64,000 nucleotides of DNA from NCBI RefSeq assembly GCF_019059575.1, contig NW_024881790.1, forward strand, positions 248,001 through 312,000. The letters run 5' to 3'. The stretch is from Amphibalanus amphitrite. Taxonomy: Eukaryota; Arthropoda; Thecostraca; Balanomorpha; Balanidae. The notes under the pieces are model-generated. The model was not told the DNA's origin. It ran no database searches and worked only from the letters and a program-made list of their open reading frames with translations. Shown piece after piece: positions 46,702 through 57,900 of the stretch (the stretch's first letter is position 1; each line of letters begins with the position of its first letter). A program made the translations under genes and the position numbers.

Positions 46702-47493
46702 TTAAATTGGGTATCATCGTCTTCCTCTCGTCACGGGCAGCACGCTCGTTTTTTTCGCGAAGCTCTAGCTCGATCAGCGGCCAAATGGCAATGGGGGTAA
46801 CGGACCCCCCCCCCCCCCCTATACGTTCGCGGCTGACAAAACGCCAATACGGGCGAGGTTTAAATCCATACGATAGGCGTTATCACAAGTGTATTCGCGG
46901 CCATTGGGGCGACGTAAGAAAAGAAGAAACCAACTGGCCCCAATAACTTTAAATTATCAGTTAGCATGCACCTTTTCCTTGATGTGTGGAGAATTTACCA
47001 TTACTTGTTACAGAAAATTGCATTTAAAATCTTCCATTTATGCTTTTTTCGTCGTTTGCGAAATATTTTCTTTTACTAAGCTAGAAACACTAATTAGAAA
47101 TAGTTCCCGCATCATCAAGAACAATAGGGAAGGCTTGAAGTGACTAAAATAATTTAAACGGTTTTGTAATATATGTGAAGGCACTTCTAAAATTGCCTGT
47201 AGAAATATTGAAGGCAAAAGTTCAACTTTTTCACAAGAAGGATGCCTATAAACCTATTTGTGACAACTCAGACGGTGATTATTTGAATTGGACAAATTAA
47301 TTCGTATATGATGTAAGATAAAAACACCAAAACCACCCAACGTTTCGTGTTATTCACTTTTTCAAGGGTGATATGACACATTTTACCTATCGAGTCAAGT
47401 ACGTTTTTTCGGTTTCGTTCGAATATAGCGCGGGCACTTTTTCACAAATTTCCTCTGTCTTGCATGACATATTCACACATACATACACACATA

Positions 47494-48203
47494 CTACAAA
47501 TTAACGTCTTTCCTAGCCAACAGAGCAGACACTGAAGCTAGTCTGAAGAATCCACTCGAAGTGTTCAAAACATCACCTTTCGCAATAAACGCTGCTTCTA
47601 TAATTCTCCGTTGGGTTTTAGAAAAGTTTTGATCTACATGTGTAGCCCGCGTCCAATCAGGTAAATGCCCTTCTTTCTCAGCGTGAATAACAAATGCATT
47701 AGAAAGTCTGTGATTACGTAAATCCCCCCTGTGTTCACGGACCCGTGTTTTGAGACCCCTACCAGTTTCCCCGTAGTACACCCGCGGGCACCCACCACAT
47801 GGAATTTTGTAAACTACGCTGTCTCTGTTGCGAGACTGCTTCCTTTTTTACGCATCATCCCACCTATCTTCTGCCCCCCTACAGAGACTATGCCCAGCGC
47901 AGGACCTATCAGTTTCTGAACCGTTTCATTCAAAGGAGAATGCGGAGCTATTACCATTGGTTTGGTTTCTGCCACAGGCTGATCAGCTACAGCTGAGGGC
48001 TGGTTATCTGAGGTGACAGATCGGGACCATATCTTCTTTGCCTTGTCTCTCAGAGATAAAAGCATGATTAAAGGGAATTTAAGTTTCATAAACGTTTGAA
48101 CCACATAATCGATCTCGTCACGTAAAAAGTCTTCGGAACATATTCTGAAGGCGCGCAAAAAGAAACCAATAACGACCCCGGATTTAACTCTCTGACTATG
48201 CCC
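47494..48203 (-). pseudogene. PLE C-terminal part: linker and GIY-YIG endonuclease
   Basis: 48158-47814 continues the RT frame after a TAA at about 48204 (RICSEDFLRDEIDYVVQTFM...). A frameshift near 47815 then leads into VYKIPCGGCPRVYYGETGRG with KTRVREHRGDLRNH, the GIY-YIG nuclease core. The end is AAFIAKGDVLNTSSGF...LARKDVNL. The nuclease nicks target DNA for PLE insertion. Most core residues are present, including the Arg of the helix and His of the REH motif. Confidence 0.87.
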
Positions 48204-49307
48204 TTAAAAGTAATGTATAAGGTCATCCTTGTTTGTTGGCTTTCGGTAAACAGTGAACTTAAGTGAGTCCCCCGTTCTGATCAATAGCGTATCTAAGAAG
48301 GGAAGCCTGTCGTTCTCTTCCTCCTCCACTGTGAATTGTATAGCGGGATCTACTGCGTTTAGTTCATGGAGGAGGTTTGTGATATTAGTTTCTGATGGGA
48401 TACATGCCAGTACATCATCGACGTATCTAACCCACAAGTTATGCTCCCCCACTATGCGTTTGAACTGGTCTTCCTCCATTTTCTCCATATATAAGCACGC
48501 TAAAACGGCACTTAGAGGGGAACCCATTGCTAATCCGCTAACTTGCATGAATTCTTTGTCATCGAAGGTAAAAGGGTTGAAGTTGACACAGAGCCGAATT
48601 AATGCCATGAAGTCTGCCTTTGGGATCGGAAGATCCTCATCACTCACGTTAGATAGCGCACTGCCTACGGCATCTAAAGCCCCGTCTACTGGAACGTTCG
48701 TAAATAGGGCTTTGACATCAAAGCTCACCATCTTCTTGCCGGTTACGCGGAGATCTCTGATGCGCCTCAAGAGATCACCTGAGTTCTTGAGATGAGCTGA
48801 GCTTATAGTGCCAAGAAGGTCAGATAGCGGCTTAGCCAAGACCTTAGCGAGCCGATGAGGGGCGCTGCCGATACCGGATGTTATCGGCCGCATTGGAGTG
48901 CCCGATTTGTGTGTCTTCGGCATGCCTCTCATCGTTGGTGTCCTAGGGCTTTCTTCCAAAAGATGGAGAAGTTTCTTTCCCTTTTCTGAACGGCGCAGTA
49001 TTTTTCGTGCTTCCTTGTTAAAGACGTCAGATGATTTCTTCCCAGATCCCAATTTGACTGGTTTGTAAGTGGCAGTTTCGGAAAGGAGAGTCATCATCTT
49101 CTCATTATATGCAGTCATGTCCATTATGACGACACCCCCACCTTTGTCTGCAGAGGTGATAATGATATCTTCATTCTTCGCCAGGTTTTGCAGCGCTCGA
49201 ATGTATCTTCGAGGTAGCGAGTGGTGGTTAGAGTGGGCAAGAGCAAAGAGACATGTCAATATACCTTGCTTGAAACCTTTATCAATGTCACTATCGCTCA
49301 CGGTCAT
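48204..49307 (-). pseudogene. PLE reverse transcriptase
   Basis: A 367-residue open part with canonical PLE RT motifs: ADKGGGVVIMD (54-63), IGSAPHRLAKVLAKPL (146-161), SFDVKALFTNVP (195-206), GLAMGSPLS (258-266), catalytic YVDD (295-298), FLDT, and VYRKPTNKDDLIHYF at the end. The next codon, expected to be Ser, is a TAA, so the RT is severed from its endonuclease. The ATG at 49307 may be an internal Met, because PLE proteins usually have a longer N-terminal part. Copying would start from a nicked 3' DNA end. Confidence 0.92.
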
Positions 49308-49320
49308 AGAATACTAAGGT

Positions 49321-51440
49321 AACACGGAGCCGAAGCTTCAAGCCAGGGGACACGGGAGGCATGCCGTCAGCTGTCCTTTTATAAACAATCGGTTTCTTTG
49401 ACTTAATTTCTAATGTTTTTCTGATGTTTTGCATCAATGAGGTACATCAAAAATTAAGTTTTATTTTTTATGAGGTGGGAAATATTTTTCTGTCCAAACC
49501 ATACCCGTTTAAAGAAAATAGACAAGGGGAGAGTTTACCCAGGACCCTATGGAGGTTGTTTACATGAGTTTACCCAGGGCCCTATGGGAGAGAATTAACA
49601 CGTGCTTCTATGGGGCGAATTCGATGCAACAAATGGCGCAGTAGCGACATTACTTTTGTTCGATGTCTCTCGGACGACAAAGATTCTACGCCGTTTAGCC
49701 AATCACATTCCATAATCGCAGCCGAGCCCGTTGACCTAGAACGGGATTCGCCGGACGACGTACAATCTTCGTCGTCCGAGAGACATCGAACGAGGGGTAC
49801 ATCCAAGGCTATATAAACCGGTACATCGACTGAATATACATTGCGATTCAATATTCAGTAGGTATTTTAAGACCGTGATTGCAATTTGCATTTGAGCTGA
49901 GCAGTCGAGTAAGTTGTGCCAAAAATACCAGAAGTGTTGCATGCCCTGGATGCAGAAAAACAAGATTGAGATGAGTGGATCAAGATGTATCTTTCGTGCA
50001 GATCAAGATGTATCAAGATGTAGGTACCTTTCACTTAAGATCCATGCAGGTGAGGTTCCAGTGAAATTTGAATTCGATAGGTAGCCATTTTTGCTTTGGC
50101 TTTGATACTTGTGGTAAGGAAACATGATTATTGTTGCATGAACCGCCCACTGCCCATTGCTGTCTTGTCTCGCGTTCGATATCCGATCACCATTCTTAAA
50201 TAGCTCACCTTACCATATGGAAATCAGGTTTTAGGAGGCCACTAGGCCTGTGGGGCCTGGTCTCAATGAGCTCCCAGTGCTTAGGACAGTCAGGCTCATA
50301 TGTTAGGTATGGTCAGGTTCAGGTAGGCCAGTATGCACTCTGCAAAGCATTGCAATTTCGACAAGATCTCATCTGTGCTGGCTTGTCCGGCTGGTGAGGC
50401 TTTGGTGTGGCGTGGATTTAGCTTGGTGCAGTGCGGATTTTGTGTAGCGCGGTGCGGATTCGGCCTGGTGTGGTCAGGTGGTGGGGGGATGTAGTGTAGT
50501 GCATTTCAAATGTGGCTTGGTGATGGACATGATGGACCCAACAAAATTGATGGCCAAAAATTGAAAAAAGTATTAATGGAGCTTTAACATGCAATTTAGT
50601 GTGCTCTCGGGCTGATGGGTGTGCGGTGGTCAGAACGGATTGTGCCAGTGCTGGTGCCTGGTGGTCCCACCAATCACTGGTGTCATCTCCTGTTGTGACC
50701 CAGGGGGTCTAGTCAAAACCTTACCTATTTCTGCTAACCTTAACCTATTTCTTACAAATTAGGCAAAAATGTGATGATGGTATAATGATAAAATGATTCA
50801 AAAGTCTTCATTTCACTCAAATATTAAACCTGGCCCTTTTCAGGCGCAAGCTCTGGATGAACTTCTGCGGTGACGTCGGCATTCTTACAGGAGAACCCAA
50901 GATTCGCTGTACCTGTATGCATTTCAAAACTGAATAATTGATAGCAGCAAGTAAATATTTGAAGTTGCAGCCAAATGCTGTGCCTTCTCTGCTGCAAGAA
51001 CTACATGTCACCATTGAAGCAAGGTAAGTGTTGAAAGAAATTGTTCACCTTCTGTGAATAATTTGATGAATAAAATTTAAAAAGATGTGTTAAAAATGTG
51101 ATGAATAAAATTTAAATGCATTCTGACTTGGAACTACACACTTCTTCTAAAGGGATTTCATTATTTTAATGATTGAAGTTATGAACACGAACAGCTGAAC
51201 AACCTATCAGCTGCAAGGGATTCTGCTCCTGTAAGTGCTCTCATCGCTGATTGGCCACTGTGTGTTGAAGAGGTTTCTGCTAGCTGTAAATGAGCACTAG
51301 GTAGAACATGAATTTAAGCACCAATATTCACTGATAAAAGGTGAATATCTCAAACGGTTCAAATATAAGGCATACGCAAATCTGCTCTATCAGACTGCTA
51401 TCTCAGTTTAAAATCCCATGTTAAAGGTGAACTATTTCCT
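49321..51440. other. No gene recognised; contains a small inverted repeat
   Basis: AT-rich sequence with short, motif-free frames. At 49658-49791, arms starting TTCGATGTCTCTCGGACGAC and its exact complement (21 bp perfect, about 35 bp with mismatches) enclose about 64 bp, probably a tiny MITE. A GTGCGGATT/GTGGTG-rich patch lies near 50400-50500. Confidence 0.5.
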
Positions 51441-51444
51441 CGAC

Positions 51445-51665
51445 AGGACCAGCTCGACTCCTGCAGTAGGAGTCCAGCCTCGTCCAGTCGTCCCCGCTCG
51501 CCAAGACCAGCCGGACTCCTGCAATAGGGGTTCAGGCTGACCCGTTCGTCCAGTAACCGCCGCTCGTCAGCACCAGCTGGGCTCCTGTAGTAGGGGTCCA
51601 GCCTCGTCCAGTCGCCGCCGCTCGCCAAGACCAGCTGGGCTCCTGTGGTATGGGGCTAGGATGGC
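51445..51665. repeat. Alternating 58/66-bp tandem repeat
   Basis: CTCCTG words at 51458, 51516, 51582 and 51640 mark four units containing CGTCCAGTC and GACCAGC(T/C)GG. The minus-strand frame across it is repetitive (YYRSPAG). The following 51666-52746 has no gene I recognise; a 97-codon frame at 51823-52116 lacks motifs. Confidence 0.8.
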
Positions 51666-52754
51666 CCTTTCATCAACCGGTCCCGAAGTCACATCGCTGT
51701 CAGCCAGCCGAACTCAGTACATAAGTCACCAACCCTGAATGTTGCCAGCCAAAGTCGGCAGTTTCCTTCGGACAGTCATCTCACCAGTGTTGTACAGTGT
51801 ACAAGGTTAGTGACGCAATTAAATGCGTCAATTAAATGCGAGGACGTGCGCTTGTATGCAGCGTTTTGTCATGTTGAGCTACATGGGTGTCGATTTTCAC
51901 CGAATTGAGGGTGCCCAGTGCCCACTGCCCGGGCGCAGCAAATCCGCCGCCGCCTTAGCGGTGACCTTGACCTGCACCGTCTGTTGGGGCTCCAAAGCCA
52001 AGCCAGCCGAGCCGGCGGGGAATTTAGACAGCTTGAGCACCCCCAACCCGGCGGAAATTGACACCTATGTTGAGCTGTATGGATGCGTTTTAGCCTTCCG
52101 CCGTGGTGGTAAATAGCAGCCTACATGCAGAATTAGCCAGGCTTATTGGCGGACTCATTATTGGATTCATTGTGTCACGTTTGTCGGCACGTGTAAGATG
52201 TGCTTAACTGCCATTGGCTCTCGGCCTGGCGACTTCTGGGGACCACGTAATGGGGATGACAATTGGGATCCTGTGCCTTAAGCCGGCCATTTACGTCCAT
52301 GGCTATATACCCCCGTACTAGGGCCAGTTATGACGTATATAGGGATCCACGAGATCTTTTTTGATGAATGGGTTGTGCAGTGTTGAGATCCGCGTGTAAC
52401 GTCACTGTTTGGCCAGTCTGCCCTCAAACGCGTCATCTTTACTCGTATTTTATTTACACGAACGCCTTGCATGGTCCAGTGGTTTATATAGACATCTTCC
52501 TTGCACTAGCTAGTTTTATGTGGCCAGGTTGATTGCCTGTCAGCGCGGTCACGCTGTCGTCTTTCGATTGTTGCGCTTAAATGCGGCGAGATGAATATAG
52601 GATTTCCTTTGATGCTATTTAGTACCTGCGCCCAGCTCAACTGGAGCCTTCGGACGGCGCACCTCTTGGCCGGCGTCGTTATCTGAAACTTATTTTCCCG
52701 GGCGTATGTTGCAACTTGTTGATTGCCAGCGTCGTTGTATTACGTACGCGAAAG

Positions 52755-52909
52755 CAGTAGCGGCGGAACACCTTCAATTAAGGGGAAGGGGGGGGGGGCA
52801 CTACTGACTTTTGGTCCCATTCTTTCCATGTAACCATAGAGCCCATGTTAAAATGCCAAAATCAAAGGGGGCACGGTGCCCCGGTGCCTTCCCCGTTCCG
52901 CCGCCTATG
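52755..52909. mobile_element. Short hAT MITE, copy A
   Basis: Exact 8-bp duplication CGCGAAAG (52747-52754 and 52910-52917). Ends CAGTAGCGGCGGAACAC and the complement of CATAGGCGGCGGAACGG. 155 bp with an internal G-run and GGTGCCCCGGTGCC. Confidence 0.93.
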
Positions 52910-53431
52910 CGCGAAAGTACCAACAGTTTCCAGTTGTTTGTGTCTCAATGTTTTTTATGAGTTGGACGATTGGGCTTTTCCCGTCGCTCATAGGTTATGA
53001 AATTATTTTGTTAAGCGCTCTAAATTGTTTCTCTACAAGTCATTAGAAACAACAAATCCAAAACCAAATCCAACAAATAGATATTGATGGATACGATCTC
53101 AAGGGGGCCGATAAGAAGGAAGAGCGCGCGGCGCAATGATTGTGGAGCACAGCACACGATTAATGTGAGGCGCATTTATTAAGCGAGAAATAACTTAATT
53201 AAACAGAAATGAGCAGAGTACCAGCATTGAAACTGCACCAGTACCAGCATCGAAACTAAATATAAGATATCTCAGAAGGTTGCGCTTTTGGAGTGAATTG
53301 TGGTGCTTTACGCCGTACATCATGTGACCGTCGTGTTTGTGGGATCCCCGTCGGTACTAGTCAGCCCCACGAATCGTGGTAGATCATAAAATAGGCATTG
53401 ATTTTAAAAGCGATTTTCCACGGCCTCTCAG

Positions 53432-53592
53432 CAGTAGCGGCAGAACACCTTCAATTAAAGGGGGGGGGGGGCACTGCCGACTTTTGGTCCCATTCTTTCC
53501 GTGCAACGCCCATAGGGCTAATGTTAAAATGCCAAAATTAAAGGGGACACGGTGCCCCGGTGCCCGCCGCCCGGCCCGTTCCGCCGCCTATG
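53432..53592. mobile_element. Short hAT MITE, copy B
   Basis: Exact 8-bp duplication CCTCTCAG (53424-53431 and 53593-53600). Same ends and body as 52755-52909. The intervening 52918-53423 and following 53601-54092 contain no gene. Confidence 0.93.
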
Positions 53593-54092
53593 CCTCTCAG
53601 GGTTGGTTCGAAAATGGGCACGGCCGAGGATAATCTTTGCCTCCGGTTATCATTTTGATATATCTACGAAACGGGTGCTGGGTGGTACACGAAAGCAGCT
53701 TTTTCAGGTGAGTTGAAAGGGGAAGAGGTTCTTTGAATTACCATTTCGGACCATGGTTCTAAAAAGCGCTAGGTTAAATCTATTGTTATAATTCCTATCG
53801 TAAACCATCGGACGCTCGACGCTCCATTGGCATTGGTACGATGTGCCGGTAATCGCTCGCCGAGAATGATAACTTGGCAGCTTTACTGATATGTAGAATT
53901 ATCAATTAAATGTAATAGAAACGATATTAAATCCACTACCTCTTTAGAAGTTCTTGAAATCAACCTGGCTATCTGGTTGTCGAAGCCAGGCAAATTATAT
54001 GCTTGGAATGACTAAATGTCCATTGTCCATGACATCATTAAATTGAATTATTTTCCTTCTTAGCACTTAAAATACATTCCAGCGACACAAAA

Positions 54093-54480
54093 CTCCCAAA
54101 AGTCTGATATCTTGCCCGTGGTATCGTGGTACGATCGGCGAGTACCTTCATACGCAATGTCCATGGCTATGCGAAGTCTAAGGTTGGCCTACATAGCCTT
54201 GGGTTGGCCCATGGTATTGCCTGTTTATCCTATTTCATATCGTATCTATGAAAATAAAGTGTTCACGATCGCATAGCCAAACTGAGAGCAAAATATTTAT
54301 TTGCAAAACTCCAGCAATAACCCTCGCTTGATACTATAAAAAAATATTGCACACGATCATGCAAAGCCGTGAATCCTACCGCCTTTATTTAGCGCCGGCG
54401 TTCCCGCGTTAACAATTTCTCCTGAATCGGAGGACCAATAATCAGCTGACGCACCGTTGTTTTGATGTCGGCGGACCGTG
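54093..54480. repeat. Dispersed repeat, copy with intact TTAA
   Basis: Matches 30962-31275 plus 32467-32545. The TTAA near 54409 is unoccupied here. It abuts PLE sequence at 54481. Confidence 0.85.
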
Positions 54481-54885
54481 CCAGCCTGCTATCGCTGAAC
54501 TTGTTCTTTGCCAACAAGTCCATGTACTTTGAGTTGCTCTTCCCTGTGTCGAATTTGAGACCTAAAGAAACCCAACGGAGAATTATAGAAGCAGCGTTTA
54601 TTGCGAAAGGTGATGTTTTGAACACTTCGAGTGGATTCTTCAGACTAGCTTCAGTATCTGCTCTGTTGGCTAGGAAAGACGTTAATTTGTAGTATGTGTG
54701 TATGTATGTGTGAATATGTCATGCAAGACAGAGGAAATTTGTGAAAAAGTGCCCGCGCTATATTCGAACGAAACCGAAAAAACGTACTTGACTCGATAGG
54801 TAAAATGTGTCATATCACCCTTGAAAAAGTAAATAACACGAAACGTTGGGTGGTTTTGGTGTTTTTATCTTACATCATATACGAA

Positions 54886-55640
54886 TTAACTCAGACGGTA
54901 TTTCGTCGCCTACAGCCCAGCTTTCCCTAGTGACCGATAGAGGCGCTGCTATCGATGTCCGCCCGTGTCGCCTAACGATACATTCAGGCATGAGACAAGA
55001 AAGCTCCTGGGTAATAGTGTTAATGAACTATGAAGAAGCTTCAGCTATTAAGAAGCTTCTGAGATCTCTCAAGCTGAAGTTGGTTATACTCAGTGTTGTT
55101 ATGATCATTCCTCAGTTTTCTGACAAGAATCACACATTTGACCATGGCAAACGTTGAAACTACCTTTTTCTTTAAAAAGAAGTGCCTAATGACAATCTTA
55201 TTTTCCAACAAATTTGCAATTAAAACCAACCAGTACACAATATGCAGAACAGACTTGTGACAGCTCAAGAAAAAAGTGAGCTCGCTCAGCTCAACTCAGT
55301 CTTATCCGCTCCCGCTCAGCTCCCGCTCAGTTTAACGCGGCTCAGCTCAGCTCACGTTCCGCTCAAACCGGCTGCGCTCCGCTCACGCTCAGCTCAGCTC
55401 AGCTCAATTTCCGCTCAGCTCAGCTCAGCTCAGTTTCCGCTCAGCTCAGCTCAGCTCAGTTTCCGCTCAGTTCAGCTCAGTTTCCGCTCAGCTCAGCTCA
55501 GCTCAGTTTCCGCTCAGCTCAGCTCAGCTCAACTCAGTTCCCGTTCAGCTCAGCGTTAGGCGGCACGGGCGGATATCGATAGCAGCGCCTCTATCGGTCA
55601 CTAGGGAAAGCTGGGCTGTAGGCGACGAAATACCGGCTGA
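54886..55640. mobile_element. TIR element carrying a CTCAG array
   Basis: About 90-bp inverted ends starting CTCAG(A/C)CGGTATTTCGTCG, with matching CGATAGCAGCGCCTCTATCG inside. It lies within the PLE 3' copy. The interior includes an AT-rich non-coding part and the CTCAG pentamer array. The target duplication is unclear. Confidence 0.75.
55275..55556. repeat. (CTCAG)n-rich array
   Basis: CTCAG/CGCTC pentamers with TTTCCG interruptions; the plus frame reads AQLSFRS repeatedly and is not a gene. A smaller patch of the same wording is at 56040-56115. Confidence 0.93.
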
Positions 55641-56115
55641 GTTGTCACACGTTGAATAGGTTTATAGACATCCGTCTTGTGAAAAAGTTGAACTTTTGCC
55701 TTCAATATTTCTACAGGCAATTTTAGAAGTGTCTTCACATAGATTACAAAACCGTTTAGATTATTGTATTCACTTCAAGCCTTCCCTATTGTTCTTGACG
55801 ATGATGCAGGAACTATTTCTAATTAGTGTTTCTAGCTTGGTAAAAGAACGTATTGTGCAAACGATGAAAAAAGCATAAATGGAAGATTCTAAATGCAATT
55901 TTCTCTAACAATTAATGTTAAATTCTCTACAGATCAAGGAAAATATGCATGCTAACTGATAATTTAAAGTTCTTGGGGCCAGTTGTTTTCTTCTTTTCTT
56001 ACGTCGCCCCAATGGCCGCGAATACACTTGTGATAACGCCTATCGGCTCAGTTTCCGCTCAATTCAGCTCAGCTCAGTTTCCGCTCAATTCAGCTCAGCT
56101 CAGTTTCCGCTCAGA

Positions 56116-57520
56116 AAAAATGTACCGACGAAAAAATGAACGGACGAAAAAATGTACAGACGAAAAAAATGCGAGACGAAAAAAGTCGGACGAAAATCTT
56201 CGAGACGAAAAAAAAGGCATGGAATCATCTCAACTAGGCGGTGTTTCACGGCCGCGAGCAGCACGCCCACGCCGCCATCCGCTCTTGGCACCCTGCCGGG
56301 GTGTTCACGGGCACCGCACACTCAAGGCCATATATAGTAGGTAGCGACACTGAGCGATTTGTTTACAGCCAGTTTCGATCCCGATGACGCAAATGTGTCG
56401 TCACGAGACAAAACAATATGGCCACCTCTAATGAGAACCAAGTGCAATAAGTTCCCGGATGTAGACAGCACTGACGTCACCGGGATCGAAACCGACGACA
56501 TCAGTACTGGACCTATGGCGAAGCAAAGTAGTGACATCCCCCTGCGCACACTGCTGCGTGCGGTGTGTGCGGTGCGTCCAGCAGGCGTGGGGGTAGGGGA
56601 TGGGTAGGCGGTTATGACGTCACCGCTGCGTGCGGTGGACGGTCCGCTGTGGCCAGTCCCGACCGGCCACAGCGACCTGCCACAGCGATCGCTGTGTGCG
56701 GTGACGGAAGGCTGACGTAGGGACGCAGTGGGCGGAGCTTGGAGGCTGTGTGCGGTCCGACCGCACACAGGGCCCGTGAACAGCCCTCAGCAGCAGAGGG
56801 AGCTGACGTTACATTTTGGGGTAGTGTTGGAACTTGGAGATAAGAGTTTATTTACATCTCCATGGAAACCCCATTTGACACGTGTGATAGCAGCGTGCTG
56901 TTATCAATGAAACCTATAACACCACCCTGATCTCAACCAAGGCAATGTCAACACTATTAGAATTCATAGTCGGCGTGTGAAAAGGGAGCTTTTCCCATAC
57001 AATGGACATCAGAAGGTGAGAGTTCCAGTTAGCGCCTCTGCCCCACCCCACTTTCAATAGGATATGGTTGCTTAGCCCACATTCAACCAACGAAGAGGAG
57101 CTTTATTTGCTAATTCCTAATTGTAAATATTTTATGCAGAGGTAAGAACCCTTATTGATACAATTAATTTAAATAACTGCTTAAATAACAAAGTGAAGAA
57201 TGCTGAATTGTACATTGCGGAGCAGAGTGTCAAGGCGAAGCATCAAAGCCTGACAGTAGGTATTCATCTTGCAGTCAGACTTGAAACTTGAGACTGGCTG
57301 TATTAGCCTGTAAATTGGCCAAGACCCTGGTCTTCCAATTTCCATGCAATATGGGTGAAAGAAATTAAGCTTGATTAGTGATTACTATTGATTTCTTTAG
57401 AGTTTTGATATTTTTAAGTGCGATCACGAAGGCAGTGTAATTGCTCACTCCATAGCTAGCTCATAGCTGAAGCATCAAAGCCTGAGTTAATTTCCAAGCA
57501 TGAACTGAAAAGAATTAGAA
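56116..57520. other. GACGAAAAAATG patch, then palindrome-rich non-coding DNA
   Basis: 56120-56220 repeats GACGAAAAAATG-like words. 56500-56790 has several palindromes, including CACAGCGATCGCTGTG (56681-56696) and an 11-bp-arm hairpin at 56746-56770 built on GTGTGCGGT. No coding motif on either strand. Confidence 0.5.
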
Positions 57521-57524
57521 CTGG

Positions 57525-57900
57525 ATCAGCTCAGCTCAGCTAAATCAGCTCAGCTCAATCAGCTCAGCTCAGCTCAGCTCAATCAGCTCAGCTCAGCTCA
57601 ATCAGCTCAGCTCAGCTCAATCAGCTCAGCTCAGCTCAATCAGCTCAGCTCGCTCAGCTCAGCTCAGCTCAGCTCAGCTCGCTCAGCTCAGCTCAGCTCA
57701 GCTCAATCAGCTCAGCTCAGCTCAATCAGCTCAGCTCAGCTCAGCTCAAGCTCATTCAGCTCAGCTCAGACAGCAGCTCAGCTCAATGCATTACTGAGCC
57801 GGCTCAGCTCACAGCTCAACAATTTGGCAAAATGTTGAGCCGGCTCATGAGCTGAGCTGATTTTTGAGCCGGCTCAACTGAGCTGATCACAAGTCTGATG
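57525..57900. repeat. (CAGCT)n pentamer array
   Basis: CAGCTCAGCTCAGCTCAAT-type units with CGCTCAGCT variants, ending in GAGCCGGCTCA palindromes near 57840-57880. The following 57960-58120 begins TTAA-CCCTCGCCGGCACA, a probable lone piggyBac-like end. Confidence 0.93.

Larger units (their letters stand above)
40697..46859. mobile_element. Family-B piggyBac-like MITE carrying nested insertions
   Basis: TTAA at 40693-40696 and 46860-46863. The left end CCCTCGCCCGTCCC pairs with the right end ACGGGCGAGG, and the right body matches 24837-25385. It is interrupted by a TIR/minisatellite element (about 40712-44810) and an F6 MITE (45537-46701). The left-end match is short, so this pairing is the weakest of the nest. 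Confidence 0.55.
46870..49320 (-). mobile_element. Penelope-like retroelement (PLE), defective
   Basis: Minus-strand order: reverse transcriptase, linker, GIY-YIG endonuclease, then a non-coding 3' region down to about 46870. The 3' region and the end of the coding part recur inverted at 54565-56040. PLEs use an RT related to telomerase and a GIY-YIG nuclease for insertion. One in-frame stop and one frameshift disable this copy. Confidence 0.88.
54481..56045 (+). mobile_element. PLE 3' fragment, inverted relative to 46870-49320
   Basis: The frame 54565-54692 encodes QRRIIEAAFIAKGDVLNTSS...LARKDVNL, the PLE C-terminus. The PLE 3' region then follows to 56040, ending GATAACGCCTATCG as at 46872. 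It is interrupted by a TIR element at about 54890-55645. It is a 5'-truncated second copy. Confidence 0.85.

Noticed and set aside
47330-47400. Hammerhead ribozyme in the Penelope 3' region
   Set aside because: A GAAACGTTG word is present on the minus strand, but I do not see the CTGATGA core.
55242-55559. Ser/Gln-rich protein (SAQLSFRS repeats)
   Set aside because: Read-through of the CTCAG array.
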